From: Hyalangium gracile
GTDB taxonomy: Bacteria > Myxococcota > Myxococcia > Myxococcales > Myxococcaceae
Assembly: GCF_020103725.1 (NCBI RefSeq)
Contig: NZ_JAHXBG010000002.1
Span: 248,001-312,000 of the forward strand
Length of the DNA: 64,000 bases
Direction of reading: 5' to 3'
How positions within the stretch are numbered: the stretch's first letter is position 1; every line of letters starts with the position of its first letter. This document shows, one piece after another, positions 50,334 to 59,309 of this stretch. The translations under genes were made by a program, and so were the position numbers. The notes below the pieces were generated by a model. It saw only the letters and a program-made list of their open reading frames with translations. It was not told where the DNA came from and ran no database searches.

Positions 50334-50756
50334 TCAGGCGCTCTGGCCCTGGCACTTTGCGAGCACCAGGTTCACGAACGTCCGCACGGAGAACAGGGTG
50401 AGGATCTGAGAGGGACGCAGCCCGGGCTGGATGCGGTGGGAGGCCTCCGGCATCAGCTCGCGGAGCCGCGTCAGCCCCGCCTCCGAGATGACGCCTCCGG
50501 GCGCGAACTCCTCGTCGGACATGGTGCCTCGGGCGGCACGCTCCATCTCCCCGCGAGTAATCTGGATGTCGAAGGCGCGCTCCAGCTTGAAGACGATGTC
50601 CAGGAAGTCGAGCGACTCGGCGCCGAGCTCCTCCATGAGGATGCTCTCGAGCTTCACCTCGGAGATGTCCCGGGCCAGCGCTTCGGCGACGACCTCGCGC
50701 ACCGTCTGCTCCGTCTTCTGGACCTCATCCCGGCTGGGTGCGACTGCGACGGTCAT
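50334..50756 (-). CDS. Acyl carrier protein with a long C-terminal extension
   Basis: A 140-residue ACP, last gene of the ketosynthase operon. Seen: helix I (VREVVAEALA), the 4'-phosphopantetheine attachment motif GAESLDFLD with Ser near residue 53, and helix II/III (VFKLERAFDIQI). A normal ACP ends around 80 residues; here about 55 residues follow, including LRELMPEASHRIQPGLRPSQ, which may dock a partner. Glu-Ser-Leu replaces the common Asp-Ser-Leu. The start overlaps the stop of the nitroreductase gene by ATGA. It should carry the growing chain made by the upstream ketosynthases. Confidence 0.88.
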   Translation of the reverse strand: MTVAVAPSRDEVQKTEQTVREVVAEALARDISEVKLESILMEELGAESLDFLDIVFKLERAFDIQITRGEMERAARGTMSDEEFAPGGVISEAGLTRLRELMPEASHRIQPGLRPSQILTLFSVRTFVNLVLAKCQGQSA

Positions 50757-51427
50757 GACTGGGCCTCCCGAGGCTCGGCGTCATCCTCGAACCACGTCAC
50801 TACCTGCGCAAGGGGCTTGCGAGAGGGCTTCGTCGGGAGCTGCTCCGGGTAGCCGACGGCCATGGCTCCGACCATCTTCCACGGCTCCCGGATGTCCAGC
50901 AGGCGCTGGATCTCGTCGCGAGCGATCATCGGTCCGGACATCCAGCAGGCGCCCAGCCCCTCGGCCTGGGCCTGGAGCAGCAGGGCCATGCAGGCGGCAC
51001 TCGTCGAACAGAGCTCCGCCTGCATCGAGGCGGCGGTGTGGAACTTCGTCGGGTCCCCTCCCCCGGAGGCCACGAGGTTGGCGATGAGGTCCGGATAGAC
51101 GCGGTACTGCGGCACGATGATGGCCGTGGCGGTGGAGAGGGGCTCGTGGAAGAAGTCCCCGTACTGGCCGAAGTCCTCCGCGTGGTGGCCCTGCCGGATG
51201 ATGGCCTTCATTTCCTCGGCTCGGAGGCGAACGGCCTCGGTGATGCGCTGGCGGAGGGTGCTCTTGGTCACGACCGCGAAGCGCCAGGGCTGGCGGTTGG
51301 TGGGGGAAGGAGCCGTCACCGCCGCCTGCATCAGCCGCTCCAGCACGGCGCGGGGAACCGGCTGGGCCGTGAAGGCGCGCACGCTCCTGCGCAGGGAGAG
51401 GAGATCCAGAAAGGATTCGCCATTCAT
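50753..51427 (-). CDS. Nitroreductase-family flavoprotein
   Basis: A 224-residue FMN enzyme of the nitroreductase fold. Seen: [30 protein letters not shown] (FMN contact), and [11 protein letters not shown]. Members use NAD(P)H to reduce nitro groups, quinones, enones or act as oxidases in biosynthetic clusters. Here it sits between the ACP and the FabG-like gene, overlapping both by ATGA, so it most likely acts on the acyl intermediate, for example as a double-bond reductase or oxidase. A second possible ATG is in another frame; the start at 51427 agrees with the overlap pattern. Substrate is inferred only. Confidence 0.85.
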   Translation of the reverse strand: MNGESFLDLLSLRRSVRAFTAQPVPRAVLERLMQAAVTAPSPTNRQPWRFAVVTKSTLRQRITEAVRLRAEEMKAIIRQGHHAEDFGQYGDFFHEPLSTATAIIVPQYRVYPDLIANLVASGGGDPTKFHTAASMQAELCSTSAACMALLLQAQAEGLGACWMSGPMIARDEIQRLLDIREPWKMVGAMAVGYPEQLPTKPSRKPLAQVVTWFEDDAEPREAQS

Positions 51428-52167
51428 TCGAGCTTGAACCCTCCATCCACGTTCCACACCTGACCGGTGACGTAGCTGGCGTCCGAGGAGCACAGGAAGG
51501 CCACCACCTTCGCCACCTCCTCGGGCCGCCCAGGACGCCGCAGCAGGATGCGCTTCTTCACCTCATCGGGCGCAAGGGCGAGGATGTCCCGGGTCATCTC
51601 GGTCTCGATGACTCCGGGGGCGACCGCGTTCACCCGGATGTTCCTGGGGGCCAGCTCCACGGCAAGGGCTCGCACGAAGGACTCCACCGCGCCCTTGGTG
51701 GCGGCGTAGAGGCTCTGGCCCCGCCCGGGGCGCTGCCCCGCGACCGAGGAGAGCGCCACGATGGAGCCCCTCCGACGCCCGAGCATGCGCTTCGTGGCCT
51801 CGCGGCAGCAGTGCACCACGCCGTCCAGGTTGATGGCACGGACCGCGTCGAGGTCCTCGGGAGTGCTCGCGCCCAGGAGCGTGTCCCGGGTGACTCCAGC
51901 GCCGCAGACGAGCACGTCGACGGGGCCGAGCTGGCGCTCCGCGTCCTCGAAGAGGCGGGCCACCTGCGCCGCGTCCGTGACGTCCGCCTTCAGCAGGAGC
52001 GCCTTCTGGCCGAGCGCCTCCACCTCGCGTGCGACCTCCGCCGCACGAGCCTCCTGGTCGCGAAAGCCGATGCCTACGGAGTAGCCACGGCGCGCCAGCT
52101 CCAGCACGACGGCCCGGCCGATTCCCCGTGAGCCTCCGGTCACCAGCGCCACGGTTGGGTCGCTCAT
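51424..52167 (-). CDS. FabG-like 3-ketoacyl-ACP reductase (SDR)
   Basis: A 247-residue classical SDR. Seen: [11 protein letters not shown] for NADP binding, [12 protein letters not shown], catalytic Ser in ALSSVAG, YxxxK as YAATK near residue 156, and [16 protein letters not shown]. In a cluster with ketosynthases, a dehydratase and an ACP it most likely reduces the beta-keto group of the ACP-bound chain to the hydroxyl. The start overlaps the stop of the upstream ketosynthase-like gene by ATGA, and its own stop overlaps the nitroreductase start. Confidence 0.92.
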   Translation of the reverse strand: MSDPTVALVTGGSRGIGRAVVLELARRGYSVGIGFRDQEARAAEVAREVEALGQKALLLKADVTDAAQVARLFEDAERQLGPVDVLVCGAGVTRDTLLGASTPEDLDAVRAINLDGVVHCCREATKRMLGRRRGSIVALSSVAGQRPGRGQSLYAATKGAVESFVRALAVELAPRNIRVNAVAPGVIETEMTRDILALAPDEVKKRILLRRPGRPEEVAKVVAFLCSSDASYVTGQVWNVDGGFKLE

Positions 52168-53363
52168 GGGGCACCTCGCAAGGCGGGAGCATCCGTGATT
52201 TCGATTCGGACCGCAGCCGCCAGCCCCGGCGCCCCCGTGGAGAGCGCCAGTGCCGATCGCGCATCTGTCGGCTGGGACTCTCGAAGAGGGATGAGCGGGC
52301 CTTCCGCAGGCTCACGCAGGCCCGTGATGCCGGGGAGCACGCCTCGGCCCAGGCAGTTCCCGAGGGCGATCGCCTGAACCAACGTGGTGGCGGCTCCCAG
52401 TTGTCCGAAGGCGGCCTGGACCGCCGTGAGCCTCGCGCCCTCCCCTAGCGATCCCGCCAGCACCGTTCTCTCCTCCGTGTCCAGCCCAGGCACCGCCCTC
52501 CCGGCGCCGTCCACGACCGTGTCTGCTCGCGCGACTCGTGCAGCGACGGCAGCGAGGGTCTCCGAGCCAGGCTCCGAGGGACGGCCATCGCCCCCATCCG
52601 CAGCCGTGATCGACATGAGCGCTCCCCCGCTACCCGGCCGTTGCAGCACGAGCGCCGCGGCGGCCTCTCCGGGGACGAAGCCGCCCGCTTGGACGTCATA
52701 AGGAGCCGCGAGGCGCGCCAGCTCCGCGGTGGTCGCGGCCCCACGCGCGGCAAGGTCGACCAGGGTCTCGGGCTCGAGCAGCGAGTCGTAGGCGAACACC
52801 AGCGCCACATCGATGCTCCCCGCGTCGAGCGCCCGGATGGCCGCGCCGAGCGCCTGGGAGCCTGCCGTGGCTCCGCCGTACGTCGCGCCATCACCCCGCG
52901 CCGACAGGTCCGCCGCGAGCAGGGCATGCGCGTTGTTGGAGAGGTGCTTGAGCATCCAGTACGGGTGGATGCGCTTGAGGCCTCGCTCCCACGTGCCGCT
53001 CTGCTCCGGCTGCTGCCCGGAGAGCGCCTCCATCATGTCGTCCCAGTGGGCGCGCAGTCCGCCGTAGCCACAGAAGATGCCTAGCCGCTCTCCGGAAACC
53101 TCACAGCCACGGGTGCGTGCCTGCTGGAGCGCTTCATGCGCGGCCTCCAGCCCGAAGAGGCCCATCCTTCGCAGGAAGCGCGAGTGCTTGGAGCGCTGCG
53201 GAGAGGAGAGGATCGGCGCACCGATGCGGCAGGCGTAGGTGCGGGTCTCGAAGCGAAGCTGGTCCGTCGCGGCCCGCTCTCCCGCGAGGAGCCGACCCAC
53301 GGCGGTGTCCACCGTGTCTCCCAGCGGCGTGCGCCAGGCCTGGCCGACGACGTCCACGCTCAT
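52164..53363 (-). CDS. Ketosynthase-fold protein lacking all three catalytic residues (CLF-like)
   Basis: A 399-residue thiolase-fold protein of the KAS family. The active-site Cys of ketosynthases is replaced ([13 protein letters not shown], Thr where Cys is expected). The first His motif HGTGT is absent (VVDGAGRAV in its place), and the second, GH in active enzymes, reads [10 protein letters not shown]. The fold motifs ([28 protein letters not shown]) are retained. It is the second inactive member in this operon and directly follows an intact ketosynthase, overlapping it by ATGA. By analogy with type II PKS it may be a chain-length factor partner of that enzyme. Confidence 0.82.
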   Translation of the reverse strand: MSVDVVGQAWRTPLGDTVDTAVGRLLAGERAATDQLRFETRTYACRIGAPILSSPQRSKHSRFLRRMGLFGLEAAHEALQQARTRGCEVSGERLGIFCGYGGLRAHWDDMMEALSGQQPEQSGTWERGLKRIHPYWMLKHLSNNAHALLAADLSARGDGATYGGATAGSQALGAAIRALDAGSIDVALVFAYDSLLEPETLVDLAARGAATTAELARLAAPYDVQAGGFVPGEAAAALVLQRPGSGGALMSITAADGGDGRPSEPGSETLAAVAARVARADTVVDGAGRAVPGLDTEERTVLAGSLGEGARLTAVQAAFGQLGAATTLVQAIALGNCLGRGVLPGITGLREPAEGPLIPLRESQPTDARSALALSTGAPGLAAAVRIEITDAPALRGAP

Positions 53364-54643
53364 GACCATCTCCCGAGGATGATGGTCGCGTTCTGGCCTC
53401 CGAACCCGAAGGAGTTCGAGAGCACCGTGTCCACGTGGGCCTCGCGCGGCCGCTCGCCAATGACGTCGATGTCGCACTCGGGATCGCGCTCGCGGTGGTG
53501 CGCCGTCCCAGGCAGGCAGTCACGCTGGAAGGGTAGCAGACAGGCCGCCAGCTCGACGGCTCCCGAGGCCGCCATCAGGTGTCCCACCGCGCCCTTGATG
53601 GAGCTGACCGGCACGTGGCCCAGCACCTCGCGGATGGCCCGAGCCTCCGCGGGATCGTTGAGCGGCGTGCCCGTGCCGTGGGCATTCACATAGCCGATGT
53701 CGCGAGCGGAGAGACCGGCACGCTTCAGCGCCTGCTGCATGGCCCGCTTCGCCATGGCGCCATCCGGCAGAGGGGCCGTGGCCCTGTAGGCGTCCTGGGT
53801 GCTCCCCCACCCGAGGATGCGTGCCAGGGGGAGTGCGCCGCGCGCGAGGGCTCGCTCCTCCGACTCAACGACGAACATGGCGGCGCCTTCGCCGATGACG
53901 AGCCCATCCCGCCGCCGATCAAAGGGGCGGCACGCATCCGGCTCGGCACGAGGCGAAGGGGCTCCCAGGCGGGACATTCCTCCGAGCCCGAGGGGATTCA
54001 CCATCGAGTCGCTCGCGCCGCACAGCACTCGCGTGGCCGCACCGCGCTCGATGAGCGAGGCGGCGTGGGCCACCGCGAGCGTGCCCGCCGCGCACGCCGA
54101 GACGTGCGGTATCACGGGCCCTCCGAGGCGCAGCATCGAAGTGAGCCCCTCGGCACAGAGATCGATCCGGGAACGGAAGCGCACCCGAGGCAATGGCGCA
54201 CCGGACTCGGCGGCCCAGTCGATGGACGGGCGTCCTCCCTCCTTGCGCAGCAGCGGCCCGAAGTCCTCTAGGAAGGCCTGCTCCAGCCCGAGGGCCATGG
54301 ACAGCCAGGTGTCCTGGCCATCGTCGCCGCAGCCCGCCTGGCGCCAGGCCTCCAGCGCGGCGACCCACCCGAAGCCAATCTTCCTGTCGCGCAGTGCTCC
54401 GGACTGCTCCCAGGCCTCGATGGCGACCTCGGACAGGTGTCCACCCAGGGCTTCCCGGAGCCAGGTTCCATTCGTCTCCAGGACCGGCACCTCTCCAGCC
54501 ACCCGGGTCGGGAGCTTCGAGGCGTCGAAGTGACGGATGGGCCCCACGGCGGCTCGGCCCTCGCTGAGCGCGTTCCAGAACGCCCGTGTCCCCAGACCCA
54601 GGGCGGAGACGATCCCGCAGCCCGTGATGACGGCGCGGCTCAC
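53360..54643 (-). CDS. Beta-ketoacyl synthase, catalytically complete
   Basis: A 427-residue KAS II-type enzyme. Seen: VSACAAGTLAVAHA with the active-site Cys near residue 183, AHGTGTPLND near 318, IKGAVGHLMAASG near 351 and SNSFGFGGQNA near the end, which gives Cys-His-His. It catalyses decarboxylative condensation of an acyl thioester with malonyl-ACP. It lies between two ketosynthase-like proteins that have lost their catalytic residues and overlaps both by ATGA, which suggests a KS-CLF pair with one of them. The operon has a second intact ketosynthase upstream, so two different condensation steps or chain lengths may be involved. Confidence 0.92.
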   Translation of the reverse strand: MSRAVITGCGIVSALGLGTRAFWNALSEGRAAVGPIRHFDASKLPTRVAGEVPVLETNGTWLREALGGHLSEVAIEAWEQSGALRDRKIGFGWVAALEAWRQAGCGDDGQDTWLSMALGLEQAFLEDFGPLLRKEGGRPSIDWAAESGAPLPRVRFRSRIDLCAEGLTSMLRLGGPVIPHVSACAAGTLAVAHAASLIERGAATRVLCGASDSMVNPLGLGGMSRLGAPSPRAEPDACRPFDRRRDGLVIGEGAAMFVVESEERALARGALPLARILGWGSTQDAYRATAPLPDGAMAKRAMQQALKRAGLSARDIGYVNAHGTGTPLNDPAEARAIREVLGHVPVSSIKGAVGHLMAASGAVELAACLLPFQRDCLPGTAHHRERDPECDIDVIGERPREAHVDTVLSNSFGFGGQNATIILGRWS

Positions 54644-55680
54644 GACGTCCCCTCCCGGACGAGCCCTACGATCCCCAGGCTCTCATCCGGTCCCGCGACG
54701 AGCACCCCCACCCGCAGCGCTCCCTCCTGGAGGAGATCCAGCGCCACCACCGTCGCCAAGGCCGCGGAGGCGGCCAGCGTCTCACCGAAGAACTCGGAGG
54801 CCTGGAGAACAGCTCCCGTCCCCACCGTGGCGGCGATCTCGTGCGCGCTCCCTCCGCGCCCGGAAGAGGCCGCGAGCACCACCACCTCCGGGTTGAAAGC
54901 GATGAGGGAGCGCCTCGCGGACTCGAGCGAGAGATCGATCTGCTGCCTCCGAGGGTGGACCTCACAGCGCTCGAGGATGGCGAGCGAACTCCCGGTTCCC
55001 TGAGGGGCCAGCGCGAGCACCGCAGCGCCCTCTCCCGGCATCACGGATGCGTATCCGTCACGGCGCAGCTCCGCCCAGGTCACAGGATGAAGCGCCGAGT
55101 CCGCACCGCCCGCGAGCGCCGTCTCGCACTCGCCTGAGGCGACCGCGTAGCGCGCCTCCGCCAGCGCCAGCACCGTGCCCGCCCCTCGTGAGAAGATCGC
55201 GGCGTTCGGGCCCCTCAGCCCCTCGCGGATGGCGGCATGGCAGAGGGTGTAGTTGTTCATCAGCTGGAAGGCGAACAGCGGATTGCAGGCGTTGAGGCCT
55301 GCGGTGCCAAACCGCCCCACATCGAAGTGAGCCTCCGAGAAGCTCCCTTCGAGCATCGCCTCGAGCTCCTCCACCGCGCCCCCCGAGGCGCCCACGCCCA
55401 GGAAGAAGCCTGTCTCCTCCCTCGGCAGGGACGGCATCTCCTGGAAGAGCTGGCGGGCCGCCACGCAGGACAGGCGTGCCCCTCGGCTCATCAGCTTGCG
55501 CTGGCGTGGTTCCACGTCCTGAGCCGCGGGCAATGCGGGCACCTGCGCGGCGAGGATGCCTCCGAGCGCCTCACACGGCGTGGCAGCGCTCGTGCCCGTG
55601 CGAAGCGCCTGACCGAGACCGCGCCAGCCCAGCCCTCGGGCACTCACAGCGGAGGCAGCGACCACGGCCACGGGCCTCAT
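54640..55680 (-). CDS. Ketosynthase-like protein without catalytic residues (CLF-like)
   Basis: A 346-residue, shortened KAS-fold protein. The nucleophile position reads IFSRGAGTVLA, with Arg where the Cys of SACAAGT should be. The HGTGT motif reads AASSGRGGS, and the second His reads FFGETLAASAAL. It is clearly homologous (NYTLCHAAIREGL, GGADSALHPVTW) but cannot condense. It follows the intact ketosynthase (55677-56876) with an ATGA overlap and precedes the next intact one. It most likely acts as a chain-length factor or as a structural partner. Confidence 0.82.
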   Translation of the reverse strand: MRPVAVVAASAVSARGLGWRGLGQALRTGTSAATPCEALGGILAAQVPALPAAQDVEPRQRKLMSRGARLSCVAARQLFQEMPSLPREETGFFLGVGASGGAVEELEAMLEGSFSEAHFDVGRFGTAGLNACNPLFAFQLMNNYTLCHAAIREGLRGPNAAIFSRGAGTVLALAEARYAVASGECETALAGGADSALHPVTWAELRRDGYASVMPGEGAAVLALAPQGTGSSLAILERCEVHPRRQQIDLSLESARRSLIAFNPEVVVLAASSGRGGSAHEIAATVGTGAVLQASEFFGETLAASAALATVVALDLLQEGALRVGVLVAGPDESLGIVGLVREGTS

Positions 55681-56876
55681 GCGCGGACCACCACGAGGCT
55701 CGTATTCGCTCCACCGAAGGCGAACGCATTGACCAGGGCGGAGTCCACCCGCTTGCGCAGCGCCGTCCCCTGCACGTGGGGAAGCTCGCAGCGGGGATCC
55801 GGGTGACGGAGGCCGGCGGTCGGAAGGATCTCTCCCCGCTCCAACGCATGGAGTGCGCAGAGCAAGCCCAGCGCTCCCGCGCCAGCGATCCAGTGGCCCA
55901 GGGCTCCTTTCACGGAGCTCACATGAGCCTGCGCCAGCCGCGAGCCCAGCACTCGCCGGAGCGCCTGAGCCTCCACCTCATCGTTGAGCTGTGTCGAGGT
56001 GCCGTGCGCCTGCACGCAGTCCACGGCCTCCAGCTTCGCCTCTCGCAGCGCGGCGCGCATGGCCATCGCGGCGCCCTCGCCCTCCGGATCCGGAGCCGTG
56101 AGGTGCCAGGCGTCAAGCGAGCGCCCCACCCCCGCCACCGAGGCCCGAGCGTTGCCCCGCTCCGCCGCGAGGACGACCATGGCCGCACCCTCTCCCACCA
56201 CGAAGCCATCCCGATGCGCATCGAAGGGGCACGAGACGCCACGGGCCGACAGCGCCCCCAGCAGCCCGAAGCCAGCCAGCATCAGCGGATCCACGTCGGC
56301 CCCGACGCCGCCGCACAGCGCCACGTCCACCTCACTCCGGCGGATGGCTCGCACGCCCTCGGCGATGGCCGCCGCGCCCGAGGAACACGCCAGGGACAGC
56401 GTCTCACACGGCCCGCGAGCCCTGAACTCCCCCGCCAGCATCGAAGCCACCGCCGCCGGAGACACCGCCGCCGCGTCGATACGGGGAGCCAGCTCTCGCG
56501 CCCGCTGGCCGAACGCGCCATGGTCGAAGCGAGCACCGCCTCCCGCCGCCTGAGCCAGCGCCAGCACCGTGGAGTAGCTCGCGCGGCCCGACTCGGCCCC
56601 GATGAAGACGCCCACCCGCTCCGGAGCGGCCTCCAGGCCCGCCTGGGCCCAGGCCTCACGCGCGGCCCGCAGGGCGAACTCCCTCCGGCGATCCTCCGCG
56701 CCCTCGGCGATGCCTCTCACCGGCGCCGCGACCTGGCACGGGAAGCCCTCCACGTCGAAGTGCTCCACCCGCGCGACGGCACTCTCCCCTCGCGCAAGGG
56801 CCTCGGCGGTGCTCGGCCAGTCCAGCCCGAGCGACGAGACCGCGCCCACGCCGCGCACAAAGGCCTCACGCCTCAT
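55677..56876 (-). CDS. Beta-ketoacyl synthase, catalytically complete
   Basis: A 399-residue KAS. Seen: SLACSSGAAAIAEG with active-site Cys near residue 164, QAHGTSTQLND near 291, VKGALGHWIAG near 322 and FAFGGANTSLVV. It is the first ketosynthase of the operon, 30 bases after the dehydratase, and overlaps the following inactive homologue by ATGA. With that partner it resembles the KS-CLF pairs of type II PKS and aryl polyene clusters. The product is unknown. Confidence 0.92.
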   Translation of the reverse strand: MRREAFVRGVGAVSSLGLDWPSTAEALARGESAVARVEHFDVEGFPCQVAAPVRGIAEGAEDRRREFALRAAREAWAQAGLEAAPERVGVFIGAESGRASYSTVLALAQAAGGGARFDHGAFGQRARELAPRIDAAAVSPAAVASMLAGEFRARGPCETLSLACSSGAAAIAEGVRAIRRSEVDVALCGGVGADVDPLMLAGFGLLGALSARGVSCPFDAHRDGFVVGEGAAMVVLAAERGNARASVAGVGRSLDAWHLTAPDPEGEGAAMAMRAALREAKLEAVDCVQAHGTSTQLNDEVEAQALRRVLGSRLAQAHVSSVKGALGHWIAGAGALGLLCALHALERGEILPTAGLRHPDPRCELPHVQGTALRKRVDSALVNAFAFGGANTSLVVVRA

Positions 56877-56906
56877 GGCCGCACCCCGCGTGTGGCACCC
56901 GCGCCC

Positions 56907-57374
56907 TCACGGCTCCTCCGCGGCTCCCGTGAGCCAGACGTTGAGCACCTCACGACGGCGCGCGCGCAGCTTCTCGCTCTTCACCTCGGCGAAGGCGAAC
57001 GTGAGCTCGGCCTCGGCCGCGAGCTGCCCATCCACGGAGGCCGTCGCGCGCACCTGACCGCCCTCTTCACGGGCAGTGATGAGGCGCGCCTCCAGCTCCA
57101 GCTTGTCTCCAGGGCGCACCATGCGGCGGAACTTTGCCCGATCCACCATCGTCAGGAGCGCGTGGAGATCGTTGCGCCCGCGCTCGCGCATGGTGGCCTC
57201 CACCAGGACGCCGCCGAGCTGCGCCAGGGACTCGACGATGAGCGCGCCGGGCATGACGGGGTGGCCGGGGAAGTGGTCGACGAAGATGTCGTCCGAGAGC
57301 GAGACGCACTTGACGCCATGAGCCACCTCGGATGGCACCAGGCGCGTGATGCGGTCGAGCAGGACGTAGCGCAC
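56907..57374 (-). CDS. FabZ/FabA-like hotdog dehydratase
   Basis: A 155-residue hotdog-fold protein. Seen: HFPGHPVMPGALIVESLAQ with the catalytic His in the FabZ motif and Glu/Gln in the following helix, and DRAKFRRMVRPGDKLELEA. It should remove water from 3-hydroxyacyl-ACP, and would work with the FabG-like reductase in the same operon. It is the first gene of the unit. The GTG at 57374 is preferred because GGAGG is seven bases upstream; a GTG two codons earlier is only one base from that site. The divergent radical SAM gene starts 186 bases away. Confidence 0.9.
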   Translation of the reverse strand: MRYVLLDRITRLVPSEVAHGVKCVSLSDDIFVDHFPGHPVMPGALIVESLAQLGGVLVEATMRERGRNDLHALLTMVDRAKFRRMVRPGDKLELEARLITAREEGGQVRATASVDGQLAAEAELTFAFAEVKSEKLRARRREVLNVWLTGAAEEP

Positions 57375-57560
57375 GAGCACTCCTCCGCGTGCCGGGCCGG
57401 GCCTCCAGGAAGCGCCGCCGCCGGAGCGTGACGGGCTGCGCTATAGCACGCGCCCCAAGACCCTGGACAGGCGCACTCCGGACAAGCACGATGCCTCCAC
57501 CTGAGTCGCCCGATGCGCGCGTCTGTCGTGCCCCGATTCGTGGCGTCCACGGAGGCCTCC
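57375..57560. promoter_or_regulatory. Divergent promoter region with a palindrome
   Basis: The 186 bases between the dehydratase (minus) and the first radical SAM gene (plus) must carry promoters for both operons. A palindrome GCTATAGC at 57440-57447, within GCGCTATAGCACG, has a TATAGC that could serve as a -10, or the palindrome could be an operator. No -35 element was recognised. Confidence 0.45.
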
Positions 57561-59309
57561 ATGGAGTGCACGAGCTGCGCGCCCGTACCGGGAGTGGTCC
57601 AGCGGCCGGACAAGCCCCACACCTTCCTGCACCACGAGCCCTCTCGCTGCGAGCGCTGCGCCCAGTCGGTGGAGGCGCGCGTCGTGCTGCGCAAGGGCGA
57701 GGTCTGGGCCCTGAAGTTCTGCACCACCTGCGGCCAGACGGAGGCCAAGGTCGCCGACAGCGCGGACGCGTACCTGAACGCCTGGGTGAAGCGCGGAGAG
57801 GTGACCGATGACGCGCGAGACCACCTCTTCAAGCACACCACCTCCACCTGCCCCCAATGCCTGGCGCTGCTGCAGGCCGAGGTCGTCATCCGCCGAGGCA
57901 AGGTCTACTTCAAGAAGAACTGTCGCAAGTGCGGTCCCTCTGAGGCGCTGGTGAGCGAGGACGCGCGCTACTACGTGCGAGCCTACACCTTCGCTCGCGC
58001 GGGCACCGAGCCGCTGAAGTTCGCGGCCGAGGTGAAGCACGGCTGTCCCACCGACTGCGGCACCTGCTCGGACCACGAGCAGCACACCTGCCTGCCCATC
58101 GTCGAGGTGACGGACCACTGCAACCTCGAGTGCCCCATCTGCATCGTCAACAACCAGTACTCCAACCACATCGAGCTGGACACGTTCCAGCGCATCGTGA
58201 ACGGGATGGTGGAGCGCGAGGGACAGCTCGAGTCGCTGGCGCTCTCGGGCGGCGAGCCCACCAGCCACCCACGGATCCTCGAGCTGCTGCGGATCGCGAA
58301 CCGGCCGGAGATCGGCCGCATCGTGCTCATCACCAACGGCCTGCGCCTGGGCCGGGACCGAGCCTTCGCCGAGGCCGTGAAAGCCACTGGCGCCTACGTG
58401 GGGCTGCAGCTCGACGGCTTCACGGCGGACACGCACGAGAAGATCCGCGGGCGAGATCTCACCAAGGACAAGCAGGCGGCGCTGAAGATGCTGGAGGAGC
58501 TGAACATCCCCACGCAGATCATCTTCGTGGCCACGCGCGGGGTGAACGAGCACCAGATCGGCCAGGTGGTGCAGCTGCTCCTGGAGAAGGACTTCGTCCT
58601 CTCGCTCAACTTCCAGCCGGCCGCCTACACGGGCTTCGGCGGAGGCGCCTTCAAGCACGATCCGATGGATCGGCTCACCATCCCGGGCCTCATCCAGCGC
58701 ATCGAGGAGCAGACGGGCGGCAAGCTCAAGGTCAGCGACTTCTCGCCCCTGCCCTGCTCGCATCCGCAGTGCGTGTCGCTCACCTACCTACTGAAGCTGA
58801 ACGACGGCTCGTACATGCCCTTCGGGCGCTTCGTGGACTTCAAGCGCCACGGGACGCTGCTGCGCTCGTCGGCCACGCTGGGAGCGTCGCCGGAGATCCA
58901 TGACGCGCTGGAGGAAGTGATCCACGACGTCTTCGCCCGCCAGGACGAGGTGGAGCGAGGAACGGATGTCCTCAAGGCGCTGCGGCGCTCGCTGGACGTG
59001 ATGTTCCCGGACCGCAAGCTGACCAACAAGGAGTCCGTGCTCATCGGCGAGCAGCAGGCCAAGAGTATCTTCCTCCACCACTACATGGACCGGCACGACT
59101 TCGACCTGGAGCGGCTGCGCAAGTGCTGCCACCACTACCCGCAGGTGGATGGCCGCGTGATGCCGGCGTGCGGCTTCAACATGTTCCACCGCGGCGCGGC
59201 CAAGGGCCCGAAGACGGAGCTGGCTGCCTGGGGCAAGAAACCGTGGACGACGAACGTGCCCGTGAACGCGGCGGGCCCGGCGTCGTTCAAGCTGCCGGTG
59301 CTCAAATGA
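57561..59309 (+). CDS. Radical SAM enzyme of the Tes-like (tetraether lipid synthase) type, first copy
   Basis: A 582-residue radical SAM protein. Seen: two tandem N-terminal Cys modules (CERC...CTTCG near residues 33-65 and CPQC...CRKCG near 95-130), the block HGCPTDCGTC with HTC seven residues further on, and the SAM [4Fe-4S] motif CNLECPIC near 190. The C-terminal CCHHYPQ...RVMPACGFN follows. These match the pattern of Tes-like enzymes: an N-terminal CxxC...CxxHG-type knuckle, HGCPxDCGxC-HTC, the CxxxCxxC cluster, and a C-terminal CC...CxxN. Known Tes enzymes join lipid tails by C-C bonds. The N-terminal module is duplicated here with CxxCG in place of CxxHG. The start is chosen from GGAGG five bases upstream. 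It overlaps the following SDR by ATGA. Confidence 0.78.
   Translation: MECTSCAPVPGVVQRPDKPHTFLHHEPSRCERCAQSVEARVVLRKGEVWALKFCTTCGQTEAKVADSADAYLNAWVKRGEVTDDARDHLFKHTTSTCPQCLALLQAEVVIRRGKVYFKKNCRKCGPSEALVSEDARYYVRAYTFARAGTEPLKFAAEVKHGCPTDCGTCSDHEQHTCLPIVEVTDHCNLECPICIVNNQYSNHIELDTFQRIVNGMVEREGQLESLALSGGEPTSHPRILELLRIANRPEIGRIVLITNGLRLGRDRAFAEAVKATGAYVGLQLDGFTADTHEKIRGRDLTKDKQAALKMLEELNIPTQIIFVATRGVNEHQIGQVVQLLLEKDFVLSLNFQPAAYTGFGGGAFKHDPMDRLTIPGLIQRIEEQTGGKLKVSDFSPLPCSHPQCVSLTYLLKLNDGSYMPFGRFVDFKRHGTLLRSSATLGASPEIHDALEEVIHDVFARQDEVERGTDVLKALRRSLDVMFPDRKLTNKESVLIGEQQAKSIFLHHYMDRHDFDLERLRKCCHHYPQVDGRVMPACGFNMFHRGAAKGPKTELAAWGKKPWTTNVPVNAAGPASFKLPVLK

Noticed and set aside
55476-57431. A plus-strand frame of 651 codons opposite the ketosynthase genes, and similar frames opposite the radical SAM genes (59135-61345)
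   Set aside because: No motifs; shadow frames of GC-rich genes.
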